32,537 nucleotides of DNA. Origin: Flammula alnicola (Eukaryota; Basidiomycota; Agaricomycetes; Agaricales; Strophariaceae). The stretch is taken from assembly GCA_015499995.1 (NCBI GenBank), contig JADNRV010000459.1, forward strand, positions 1 to 32,537, given 5' to 3'. The notes under the pieces are model-generated. The model saw only the letters and a list, made by a program, of their open reading frames with translations. It was not told the DNA's origin and did not search any database. Of this stretch, positions 1-8,882 are shown one piece after another; the stretch's first letter is position 1; the number at the start of each line of letters is the position of its first letter. Both the position numbers and the translations under genes were made by a program.

Positions 1-2756
1 TTTCCGAACACATATGACGCAGATATATTGTTGTAGGAGAAGAATTGTTCAGATATATCACAAAGCATGCATCGAGTCATGGACCTGGCATGGACGGCGA
101 TACCGACTCGTGCGGGCACGCAAATCAATCACAAGAAGTTAAGTCCAAGTGGAGTCCGGAGTATGAATGACTTTACGAGATATCCTCTCTGATATCCCGT
201 CGACAGACTCAGTCTCCACCTCAATACTGCGGTGATCTTTTGTGTTGTAACACACGATTGCCCTTTCAAGGCGCTCTTTCAGCGATGTGACGGATGTAGG
301 GATTTTCTATTCCTCGAAGGCTCGTTCAAGCAGATCCATATGTTCGCGATACCAAATATCAAAAGCCAACAATAGACGAACTTCAAAGAAAGGAACAACC
401 ACGTTTTTCCCATCTGCTCCACACGATAGGATCACACTCCATAATATTTTATGTTTGTCCAGACCTAAGCATTTAATTTCCGTCAATGTAAACCCTTGCC
501 TCGGTAGTGCGGTCCTTAACGTGTGTTGATTCAACTTGATGCGGACTCGGAGTCATTTTACGGTTAACCTTCGATCTCAGATACATTCGCGGAAAGCAGC
601 AATAGCTCAAGCGCTCAGTCGCAGCAACGGCAACGCAATTGATTGTTCTTTCTATTGAACTTCGAGCCTGCCATCAATAAGGATTTGCGCACCCGAGTGA
701 CAACACATGGTCGAGCATTGGCAATCATCTACGGTACAACGACGCACATCCAACCAATATCACTGGACCACGCATTGAAGATCTCTGGACGATTTACTCG
801 CAGGCAAAATTCCGGTTTGATTTTCAAATTCCTTCTGTCTCTCGCATCAATGACGCGCTTTGGATTGCAGCTTGATCTCCCTCATCATATCACCCCTTTC
901 TGCCAGATGGCGGCGATCACATTGGACGTCAGTTGAATACCTGCATTAACCCTCTTTCTAGCCTTGCACAAACCTCCTTCCGCCTCCACAACCCTAAAAT
1001 ACCTTTTACCGGATGGAAAGTTCTTTACAAGCTCGGTCTTTTTTTCGTTGGGACCGACTTCAAGTTGGTGACGGATCAATCGATCAATATTCAATATTCA
1101 ATGGGCATCCGGTCGCACCTGACAATCTTTCCTCAAGTGCAAATTCCGCCTCGTACTCTCACCAACTCTGAAAATGCAGGCTACAAAACCTCGGACAACT
1201 GGACGTAAACGCGTCATCAGCATCTCCTAACGTTGACGCCAACTGCTCCATGAATGCGTTCGAGACTGGCCGCTCATCCTTCAGTGGCTACGTCAAGTCC
1301 CTTCCATTCTCGAATACTTACATTGCCTAGTCTCCCGTAGTCAGACTATTAAATTCGTGACCCCTTTTGTTGTTTATGACAGAGTCACTCATATATACAT
1401 CGCCAAACCTGACGCATCCTTACTAGTACTCCCACGACGCAAACGCCGCCGACTTTTAGAAGCGAATGTCTCATCTCTCGCTTCCACTCCACAACCCTTA
1501 CGCTCACACCGGACCAGCTAACACCTTTGCCAGAGACGGTAGCGCAGCGCAAGCGTTCAACTTCAAGTCAGTTATTCGGGCCGAGGAACTATCAGATTAG
1601 ATCATACATAGATGGAAGGTTGTTTGTCCCTATCATTGACAAAACAGACTGAGCCGAAGAGCAACGCCTCTCCTCTCGCATCAACCTCCATGAGCGAAGT
1701 CGCGCAAAACGAATCCCTCCGATGTCCTTGCCCCACAGTTCATCTCACCTCTATGTTAGCTTTTCTTCTTTGGCCGACATAGCCCTGGGCTGTGCTAAGT
1801 TATTTTCGACTCCTCTGAAGTCACGGAGAGGCGATAGATCATGAGTTACGACTCGGGTCGCGAGGGCAGCGTCATGTCAGAACTTCCTCTGGGGTGAAAA
1901 TTATCATGGAACAGATGAATGAATACGAACCACAGCACTGGCTCTGAGGCCTGCCAACCTGCTTCCATTGCATTCATTTCATGGATATGTCTTCTGAAGG
2001 AAACATATCTCGTGGGACATCACCGAGCATGGCGATGCGTGAACACGATGCTGCCACAAAGTGCGTCATGGGAAAGCCTCGAGCACAGAAACTCTCATAG
2101 CTGCTAAATATCCACTATTCTCCCATGTCAACTCCTCATTTAGCAGATCGGAACTGTCAATCCCACCTTGAGTTGAGGCCATATTAACGTGGTTAACTTT
2201 TATGAAAGCACAGACTCGACAAAATTGTTCTCTTCACCTCGTACTATATCCATGTCGAGAACGTGATATCCCACTCCAGCCAAGTATTACGGGATGTCAA
2301 ATGATTGTTCGATATCGACTTCGACTTCCAAAAATTCCACTCCGACAACGTAAAGCTGCGTCGGACAAGCTGGTGGATGCGCCCGATCTGCCTCTTAAGG
2401 AGGCATTAGGTGGCTCTTTAATGCCTTCACAGAGCACGAGAGATTGATGTTGACGCAAACTGTTTGTCTCGCTTTTGCAGGTGTCTGATACTCATGGCAT
2501 TGTGATGCTCTATGTGCGTCATTTTCCCGCTTTCTTTTGCTTTGTTTCTCTGTTCGACAAAAATTTTGTATTACAGACGTCCTCATGCCAATGAAATGGT
2601 AATCAAACCATTATAGGAGCCCCACTCTTCTCGAAACACAGCAGTGCTCCACTTCGACAATCCTGGAGGTTGCAAACTGCAAGATTATCCAGTTTCTGTG
2701 ATGTATCAGATTGCGAACGTTGCATTAATTTCCTTCCAAAGGTATTATGTCGAGAC
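1..2756. other. Gene-poor left flank, no supportable gene
   Basis: I looked for coding exons on both strands and found only short open frames without recognisable domains or a consistent exon chain. The most protein-like pieces are a minus-strand frame at 885-1094 (69 codons, rich in K/R/E) and a plus-strand frame at 643-936 (97 codons). Neither extends through plausible introns into a longer product, and neither resembles a family I know. The stretch could be a decayed gene or mobile element, or true intergenic DNA upstream of the hydrophobin. No tRNA or clear repeat array was seen. Confidence 0.5.
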
Positions 2757-2757
2757 G

Positions 2758-2765
2758 TATAAAAG
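2758..2765 (+). promoter_or_regulatory. TATA box of the hydrophobin gene
   Basis: TATAAAAG lies 75 bases upstream of the hydrophobin ATG, the spacing expected for a strong TATA-driven fungal promoter with a short leader. Hydrophobin genes are often very highly expressed, which fits a consensus TATA element. The element is seen directly; its use is inferred. Confidence 0.75.
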
Positions 2766-2832
2766 CTCTCTCATTCGACCAACATTCTTCACTCGAACAA
2801 TTCTCAGCATTCGTTCAAGTACTATTCTCAAC

Positions 2833-3292
2833 ATGCAATTCAAACTCTCCGCTCTTGCCACCGTCGCTCTCGCCACCACCCTTGCGGCCGCCACCCTCAC
2901 TCGCCGCCAATCAGATCAGTGCAACACTGGATCCATCCAGTGCTGCAACAGCGTTCAGAGTGCCAGCACTCCCTCTGTCGCTACGCTCCTCGGCCTTTTG
3001 GGCATTGCCGCCCAGGGCGTCACCGGCCTCGTCGGCGTGACCTGCTCTCCCATCACCGGCGTCGGTGTCAGCGGCACCTCTTGGTAGGCACCTTATTTTT
3101 CACCGTTCAATATTTACCATTCTGACATTATATCGACAGCTCTGCTCAGTCTGTTTGCTGCACTAACGACTCTTTCAGTAAGCCCTCCTTCGACGATATT
3201 CAACCTATCTTCTTTTTATACATATATCTGACTTTGTTCTACCAGATGGTGTAGTCGCTCTTGGATGCACCCCGATCAACATCGCCTTGTAG
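2833..3292 (+). CDS. Class I hydrophobin (111 aa, secreted)
   Basis: Small secreted surface-active protein that self-assembles into an amphipathic film on hyphae, spores or fruit bodies. Exons 2833-3083, 3140-3177 and 3246-3292, with introns of 56 and 68 bases, give 111 residues ending at TAG. The N-terminus is a signal peptide (hydrophobic residues 3-20), followed by an RR pair at 24-25 that may be a Kex2-type site. The eight cysteines are at 30, 37, 38, 71, 84, 90, 91 and 104, giving C-X6-CC-X32-C-X12-C-X5-CC-X12-C-X7, which is the class I signature. The loop between Cys3 and Cys4 is rich in L/G/V/A. The ATG was chosen because it opens directly into the signal peptide downstream of a TATA box. 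An upstream in-frame ATG at 2644 belongs to the promoter region and precedes the TATA box. Which hydrophobin subgroup it belongs to cannot be told. Confidence 0.95.
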
Positions 3293-3972
3293 GAAATTGA
3301 ACTTTTGGAGGATCGTAGTCGTATCAAGTTGTCTCGTTGATGTAAAGTTAGCTATGAAATTCGTGCTCGTTTTGGTGTATATGTCTTTGTTAAGCTCTCA
3401 CGTATCCTGCGATGTGGAAAACAATTCTTGTTAGAATCGACAGAGGGTAGCAAGCTTTGTGCTGTTTATCCGAAGAGTTGCAGGGTAGTTAATTCTGTCG
3501 TCATCAGTCTCCGAGTCGATTCTAGTGGTCGGACTTGCGCGAGTCGGCCCTCTCAAAATCTTGGCTGACATCTAATGTCAAGGATGCACAATGCTGCTGC
3601 ATACCGTCCACTGTATACGAAGATCTTGATGTTATCCGAGTCTAATCTTAGATCCGAAGATTATCTTAATGACTTGATCACATCGAATGCGTTTCCCCGC
3701 ATGCCTTCAAGACCCTGCGCTGTTTCCTGTGTACTTACAGTACATTCGTCATTATTTAATACCGAGAGTAATCACCATTAATAAAGCAATATTAATGCTA
3801 ACGGTTTTGAGGTGATGCTGAGCAGATAATCGGGCGCTTCCCGCTCTCACAACCAGTTCCTGGGTAACGATCACAAATACAGTTTGAATTGACTTCTGAC
3901 CTCTTCTAAACGACAACCGGATTGACAATAAAACATGATTGGATGTTCAGTGTTCAAGGTCCGTGTAAATGA
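3293..3972. other. Intergenic region between convergent 3' ends
   Basis: This lies between the stop of the hydrophobin (+) and the stop of the RTC3-like gene (-), so it should hold two 3' UTRs. It is AT-rich, with a short frame at 3575-3781 that has no recognisable features and is most likely chance. No RNA gene or repeat was seen. Confidence 0.5.
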
Positions 3973-4564
3973 TTAAATTCCTTGCAGTCCCTTGCCACGG
4001 GTGTCCACTGTGTTACTTCCGTGGGCGGGGTTCAGGCTGCCAGTGTTGACGATGCCTTCGCCTGCCTGCTCCTTTCCATTCTTCAACATGAATTCCACGA
4101 CGTCTACATCTTTATGGGTTCCAAAGACCGTATCGAGTTGTTGCTTGGAGGGTTGGCGGAGGATACCTTGTGATCCTTGCCCAGAGTGGAAGACTTGGAA
4201 TGCTGCGAGTTCAATGCTTTCAGACAACGATCGACAGGATATAATCGATTAACTCACAGTCAACAACTTCTGCCAATGGAATCGTTCTGCAAGAGGGCAT
4301 TAGTATCAGTGGCGATGGGAGAATCCGTGTATATTTACGTGTCTAAGAAATGAGCGTCAGTTTGATCACACGAGTATGGAAGATCAATCGATTTGCTTAC
4401 CTCCGTCTCTCCATTTCTTATACTTACAACCCAAGATATATGAGCCATCGTTGACATTCTAAAGGGGGTGCTAGACTTACCTCTTCTGGGTTCACGATGA
4501 TCATGAACTCGTCGGTAGACTGAGTGTCAGGTTTGTAGATAACCTTTGTGAGTGATGGGGCCAT
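3973..4564 (-). CDS. RTC3: RTC3/SBDS-N-like small protein with a 4-nt microexon
   Basis: Homologue of the small yeast protein Rtc3/Yhr087w, which has the FYSH fold also found at the N-terminus of SBDS/Sdo1. The yeast protein is linked to RNA metabolism and stress; its exact role is unclear. Exons on the minus strand are 4564-4481, 4422-4401, 4339-4342 (4 bases), 4286-4258 and 4202-3973, totalling 369 bases and 122 residues. The yeast protein is about 110 residues. Matching blocks are a start of the type MAPSLTKVIYKP, the stretch PLAEVVDSFQVF, then SKQQLDTVFGTHKDVDVVEF and a Gly-rich disordered tail. Every junction restores frame; skipping the 4-base exon and joining to 4286 breaks the frame. 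An alternative splice into an AG inside exon 4 keeps frame but drops five residues that fit the family. Its promoter at 4565-5018 has CRE-like sites. Confidence 0.85.
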
Positions 4565-5018
4565 TGGTGTGGTGATGGTGAGAAGGGTTTGTGGTTGTGT
4601 AAAATGCTTTAAAAGTGGGTGAACGATATCAGAAACTCAAAGGGAACAAACAGGCTTTATAGTCCCTTAGCCCGCAATGACGTCTCCGGGGCGGGCATTT
4701 TCCGGGCCCAGCCCTTTGACGTCACGCGACTCTGACGCGACCTGTCTCGTTCCAATTCGAGCGAAGGCTGGAGCGTTTTTGACGATCTATTCCGAGGTGT
4801 TGTTATAGATAAGATAAAAAATAGAAGCCTTTCGAATCAGCAAGTCAGAGTATATTTGTATATACAGAGCATTCTCATACAGACACAGAGGGACAGCACA
4901 ACCCCACAGCTCGACAAACTCGGGCAACCTTGCTAATTCCGCCTAATCGCCATAATGGAACTTCTCTTCGACCGTCCCATTAACCACTTATACCTGATGC
5001 GAGATGACAGGAAGACAA
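4565..5018. other. Promoter region of the RTC3-like gene, next to the MLH3 3' end
   Basis: The segment upstream of the RTC3-like start contains the CRE-like cluster and an AT-rich stretch at 4800-4870. MLH3 ends at 5019 on the same strand, so its 3' UTR must also lie here. A plus-strand frame at 4955-5185 overlaps the conserved MLH3 C-terminus antisense and is not accepted as a gene. Confidence 0.5.
4678..4738. promoter_or_regulatory. CRE/ATF-like element cluster upstream of the RTC3-like gene
   Basis: A perfect palindromic TGACGTCA at 4717-4724 is flanked by TGACGTCT at 4678-4685 and by TGACGCGA near 4732. These sit about 115-170 bases upstream of the RTC3-like ATG (minus strand). In fungi TGACGTCA is bound by ATF/CREB-type bZIP stress regulators. 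Binding is inferred; the sites are seen. Confidence 0.5.
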
Positions 5019-8000
5019 TTACGCATCCGTTGTTGTCTCTAACCGAGTCCAGTCGTTCCGACGCCTATTCCGTTTATGTGTTCTTGCTTGCAGCGGAACA
5101 ATCTCGACCAAAGGCACGAGGGACGGACTGTATAAACATGAAGGCGGGGCAAAGGGTAAGCAAAGATTCTGGGGTACAAATTTGAATGCAGACAAACCGT
5201 CCGTGGGCACACTGGAATGGGAAGGCTGTCTCGGAGAGCTGCTTCACCAGTTTTTCGCATTGAGTCACCGACAGTGAGTCGTTGAACATGATAGCGCCTA
5301 TGACGAGACGGATGATGTTTTGTTTGTGTTAGTAAGAGGCGCCCGACAACCAACAACGTTTAATAAGCACTCGCCTCGACAAGCTTTCGAATTTATAAGG
5401 TCCAGCAAACCTTTTGGACACCGTCGCACAGCCTTCAGCCAGATAAATTCGTCTTGGTTTGCTTCAGAAGGCAAATCTAAACGCGAATCTGAAAATAACT
5501 CTCCACTTTGGATTTGTCCAAGGAATCCTTTGATGAAATCCCGCAGTTCATCTCCTTGAACGAGCTGTCCATTTCAACGAAAGAGAAGTCAACAACAATG
5601 CCACAAGAATAAATATGAAAACAGGCCAGAGCACTTGCCTTATCGGCTACGACCTCAGGGATGGAACCAACAAGAAGCTGAGAATATCCATTATTACTTC
5701 CGGATTCCGAAGCAGTCTCTGGCATAACCTTCGAAAGTTCTGCGAATCCAACACCCCATTTTCGTAACAGCTCTCGGACATCTTGTGACTCGTTGATAGT
5801 GCGAGCCTCATGCTGCGTTAGAAGTACAGGCCGAGGCGGATTAAGTTCCCTAGTTCGAACACCTCCGGCTTGGTTGGTTTCTGTCCGGTCCTGGGAGCAA
5901 AGAAAACCCAGACACAGCTCCTTGAGGAAGTGCTCCACCCGGACCCTTTCATCCGCGGCATGTTGGTCGACTAAGACAAGGACAGAGTCGTAGTCCGCCG
6001 CGGCACCTCCATGTTTTTTCGACGCCGTAGGATCATCACTGCGCTTTGTTACGCGGCAAGCGATGAACTTTCGGTCGACCTGAGAAATAATTTCGGCCTG
6101 CCGAATATCGTCTTTGGTAAATCGATGCATAGAAGTTTCATATCGCGTATCAAGGTTTTCCAACTTGAACCGCTCGGAAAGAACATTGGTTTGTGCTGTG
6201 TGGTATCCACGTTCGTCGGTTCGAAACAGGTCATGACCTGGTGTAATGTGATACGCAGCGGGGGGAACCTTCACAGAAGGAATTCTGCTTTCAGTCGTGA
6301 CGTATGCTCGATTACTCTGTAAACTGCGGTCAGCGGACCCAAACAAGACTTCGAGTGACAACATAAAAACCTCAAGAGCCTTTTCGAGCCATGCGGGTAA
6401 AGAGCCTTGAGGGTCGGCACTGGTCACCAAGTTCTTGGCTTTCTGTTGCCTAAGCGTCCGTCTTCCTGCTTCGACGGCGACATGGTATTCGTCATTCTCC
6501 ATTTGTCGCCGAAGATTATTTCCTGTTTGACGAAAGGAGTTTCCGGTCCGTGAATCGACGACAAAACGTTCGCCCGTGGATGGATCCGTCCATAAAATGT
6601 CCTCTGAAATTGCATCCTGAGGACAATGTAAGAAATAGTCTTTCTCAGCCAAAAGCCACAAACCGTCGAAGTGTACAGATCTGCCGACAGCGCTTCTGGT
6701 ACGCCTTCTTCCCCATCTCGCAATGATAACGTCGACATGTCAGTCATTGAATCATGTTCCGCATACCTTGAGTCATCAAGATCCAACTTCTTCCGTTTCC
6801 GAGGTGATGGCGACGAGCTGGCAGATCGCCTGATAGTCATTTGATCTTGGTTGAGGAAGCCATTCTTCTCCAGGAAAGATTGAATGACCGATGACAGCAA
6901 AGAAATTACATTCGACTTATCCTGGATGGTGGAGGAATAAATAGAGTAGATATGTGAGCTATTTACAGAAAACTTTGGCTGGAAACTCACACGGAATTGG
7001 ACTATACTCTTGGTCGGATCCAAGCAGTTGTCAACCTCCTCAGGTGCGATAGATATATTGAGGACGTAAACAGGCTTCTTTTCACCCTTTCGAGGAGAGC
7101 GCCTTATCGCTGGAACATCTGGTGTTAGATAACATCCAGTTGGTTATAGACGGAAGTCTCACTTGAACATGGCAGGCTCTTTTCCCCGTCTTCGTCCAGA
7201 GCCTGGATTCTGATCAGGACTGTTCGAACAAGTGAATCTGACAGATGAATCCTACATTCTTACCGAACGAACTGGAAGTAAACTGAGAATCGATCACACG
7301 GCGAAGGTCAGAGATAGTAACAGGATGTTGATTAACGTCTTGACGCAAACAGTTCGTTCAGTGGTCAGCATTTGTAGACAGCAACCTTCAACGCACAAAG
7401 GAATTGATATATCTGTAAGGCAGCTCTCAGTATACGTGGCAATCGAATGAATGGCGACATAAATACCTTGGAGGAGGCCCCTGTCAGGCTGATAAACCCC
7501 TGTATTTTTGTCGAACCAGAGGTGGCGTCGATGTCTTCTAAATGCTGAGAGACAGAAAGCCTAAGTGCATATTGAGATAAGAGCAATCGGCCGCCTTACC
7601 TCTGTCAACGCATTTCCGTACATATATCGGAAAGAATCGATGGTGGAAGCACTCTGGTTACCCCGGTTATGCTCAACGCAACACGCACGTTTGTGCAGGA
7701 CGAACCTTTGGTATCCGAATAATGCGATCTTTATGCTGCGGGGGCTCGCCTGCGTGACTTACATCATTGATAGTGAAGGACACGCGAGGAAACATGAGGG
7801 CATAGGTCTCAATTTCCTGACGAACAAGGTCCCAAGTTCGCGAAGGAGAAGCATGCGACAGGCGGCGGACGGGGAGCTTTAAGGCGCGTGAGAAATCGAA
7901 AATCAAAAAACTACGCAGGCCTACATTATAAAATGCATCGCGGACGCAGACAGCCGTTCCTGCAGACTCGCGTTGCCAGCGGACCGCAGGTCCTATGTAC

Positions 8001-8578
8001 AGTGTTTCACCTCCCTAGAAATGCATCAGCATATATATGTGTGTTAGAACATAGCTATAAAGAACCTTGAGGATGATGGACCAAGTATTCCGAGACTTCG
8101 CAGTACGAGAACATATCTCCAGGCAAGAAACGTCAGCAGCAGAAGCCAGAGCTGAAACGAACACAAGCATCAGTCGATGGACAAGATTGAAGTCGACGGA
8201 ATTTCTCTTTACCTTCGCCCCGAAATCCAAAAGTCGACGGGGAGTCTTCTGAGCCCGGAGCATACGTTTTGGAGGTGTCTGTGAAATCTTCAGCCTCTTC
8301 TCTGCATTCCGAGAGCAAGCAGACTCACTGTACCGTCCTCCTTCCCCTTGCGCAAGTCTCTCGAGGCCGTCCTTGTTGATACCATGACCATCATCACGAA
8401 CCCAGCACATCCACTCTCTGCAGTCTAATCCAACATCGATGCAAGAAGCATTGGCGTCTAGAGAGTTCTGCACCAGTTCAGACACAATTTGAGGCAAGGA
8501 AGTCAGGATCTGCGTAGAGCGAAGCTTGGCCTGGGTTGGCAGTGGCAGTCGCTCAATGGCAGGCTGATCTTCAGGCAT
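5019..8578 (-). CDS. MLH3: DNA mismatch repair / meiotic crossover protein MLH3
   Basis: MutL homologue that pairs with MLH1 as the MutL-gamma endonuclease in meiotic crossing-over and mismatch repair in the nucleus. Sixteen exons by my reading: 8578-8329, 8278-8213, 8151-8066, 8014-7925, 7876-7706, 7653-7600, 7544-7467, 7412-7397 (16 nt), 7338-7264, 7219-7163, 7118-6991, 6921-6664, 6616-5639, 5564-5375, 5297-5198 and 5127-5019. They sum to 2706 bases, 901 residues, all in phase. The GHKL ATPase shows ELVQNSLDA (E34, N38, D41), DDGHGI (62-67) and GFRGEAL (101-107). The metal-binding endonuclease motif DQHAADERVRVE is encoded near 5930-5970, and the late motifs ACRGAIMFND and FPFQCAHGRPSLVPL complete the active site, so it should be nuclease-competent. 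Two introns are GC-AG. An in-frame 54-base segment in exon 13 (near 6318-6371) may be a further intron, giving 883 residues. The 7219-7163 exon is the least certain. Confidence 0.95.
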
Positions 8579-8641
8579 TTCTACCCATTTTCAACAGATT
8601 TCAAGGTCTCGTCGGTTGTTCCAGGTCGAGTTTGGACGTGC

Positions 8642-8647
8642 ACGCGT
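8642..8647. promoter_or_regulatory. MCB-like ACGCGT box upstream of MLH3
   Basis: ACGCGT, the MluI cell-cycle box bound by MBF-type factors at G1/S in fungi, lies about 65 bases upstream of the MLH3 ATG. DNA replication and repair genes are the classic MBF targets, so the position fits. A second GC-rich, E2F-like stretch (GAAAGCGCGCC) lies near 8690. Function is inferred from position and motif only. Confidence 0.45.
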
Positions 8648-8710
8648 TTTCAACGTTGGTTTGAACTTTGATGACAGTTCTAAATTTGGAAAGCGCGCCC
8701 ACCCCAATCA

Positions 8711-8744
8711 TTGGCTTGGCGTTTGGCAACGCCCATCAAGCCAA
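8711..8744. repeat. Perfect two-part hairpin in the MLH3 promoter
   Basis: TTGGCTT pairs with AAGCCAA and, nested inside, GGCGTT pairs with AACGCC around a TGGC loop, with a four-base CATC bulge on one side. It lies between MCCC2 and MLH3. It could be a terminator-proximal RNA hairpin of the MCCC2 3' UTR, a protein-binding dyad, or chance. Confidence 0.5.
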
Positions 8745-8882
8745 ACTCCCGAACACGAGGCTAACACGAGGCTGCATGCAAATCTTGCCCGAATCTTGGT
8801 GGTTATGGCGCTTATCAAGGAGTCAGCTTCTTTTCGCTCTATTTCATCCAAAGAAATGGTATTACATCCGTCCGTTGTTTTT

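Larger units (their letters stand above)
8579..8882. other. MLH3 promoter / MCCC2 3' region
   Basis: This 304-base spacer separates the stop of MCCC2 from the start of MLH3, both on the minus strand. It holds an MCB-type ACGCGT close to MLH3 and a strong hairpin at 8711-8744. Short frames on either strand have no recognisable product. Confidence 0.55.

Noticed and set aside
2644..2832. Upstream ATG giving a longer hydrophobin
   Set aside because: It would place 63 odd residues before a clear signal peptide and precedes the TATA box.
4955..5185. Plus-strand 76-codon frame with an ATG downstream of an AT-rich stretch
   Set aside because: It lies antisense to the conserved MLH3 C-terminus and shows no recognisable feature; most likely a shadow frame.
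7706..7762. Intron in MLH3 starting at GTAAGT 7762
   Set aside because: The donor is good, but reading through gives NDVSHAGEPPQHKDRIIRIPK, which continues the conserved frame, and the next in-phase donor at 7705 fits better.
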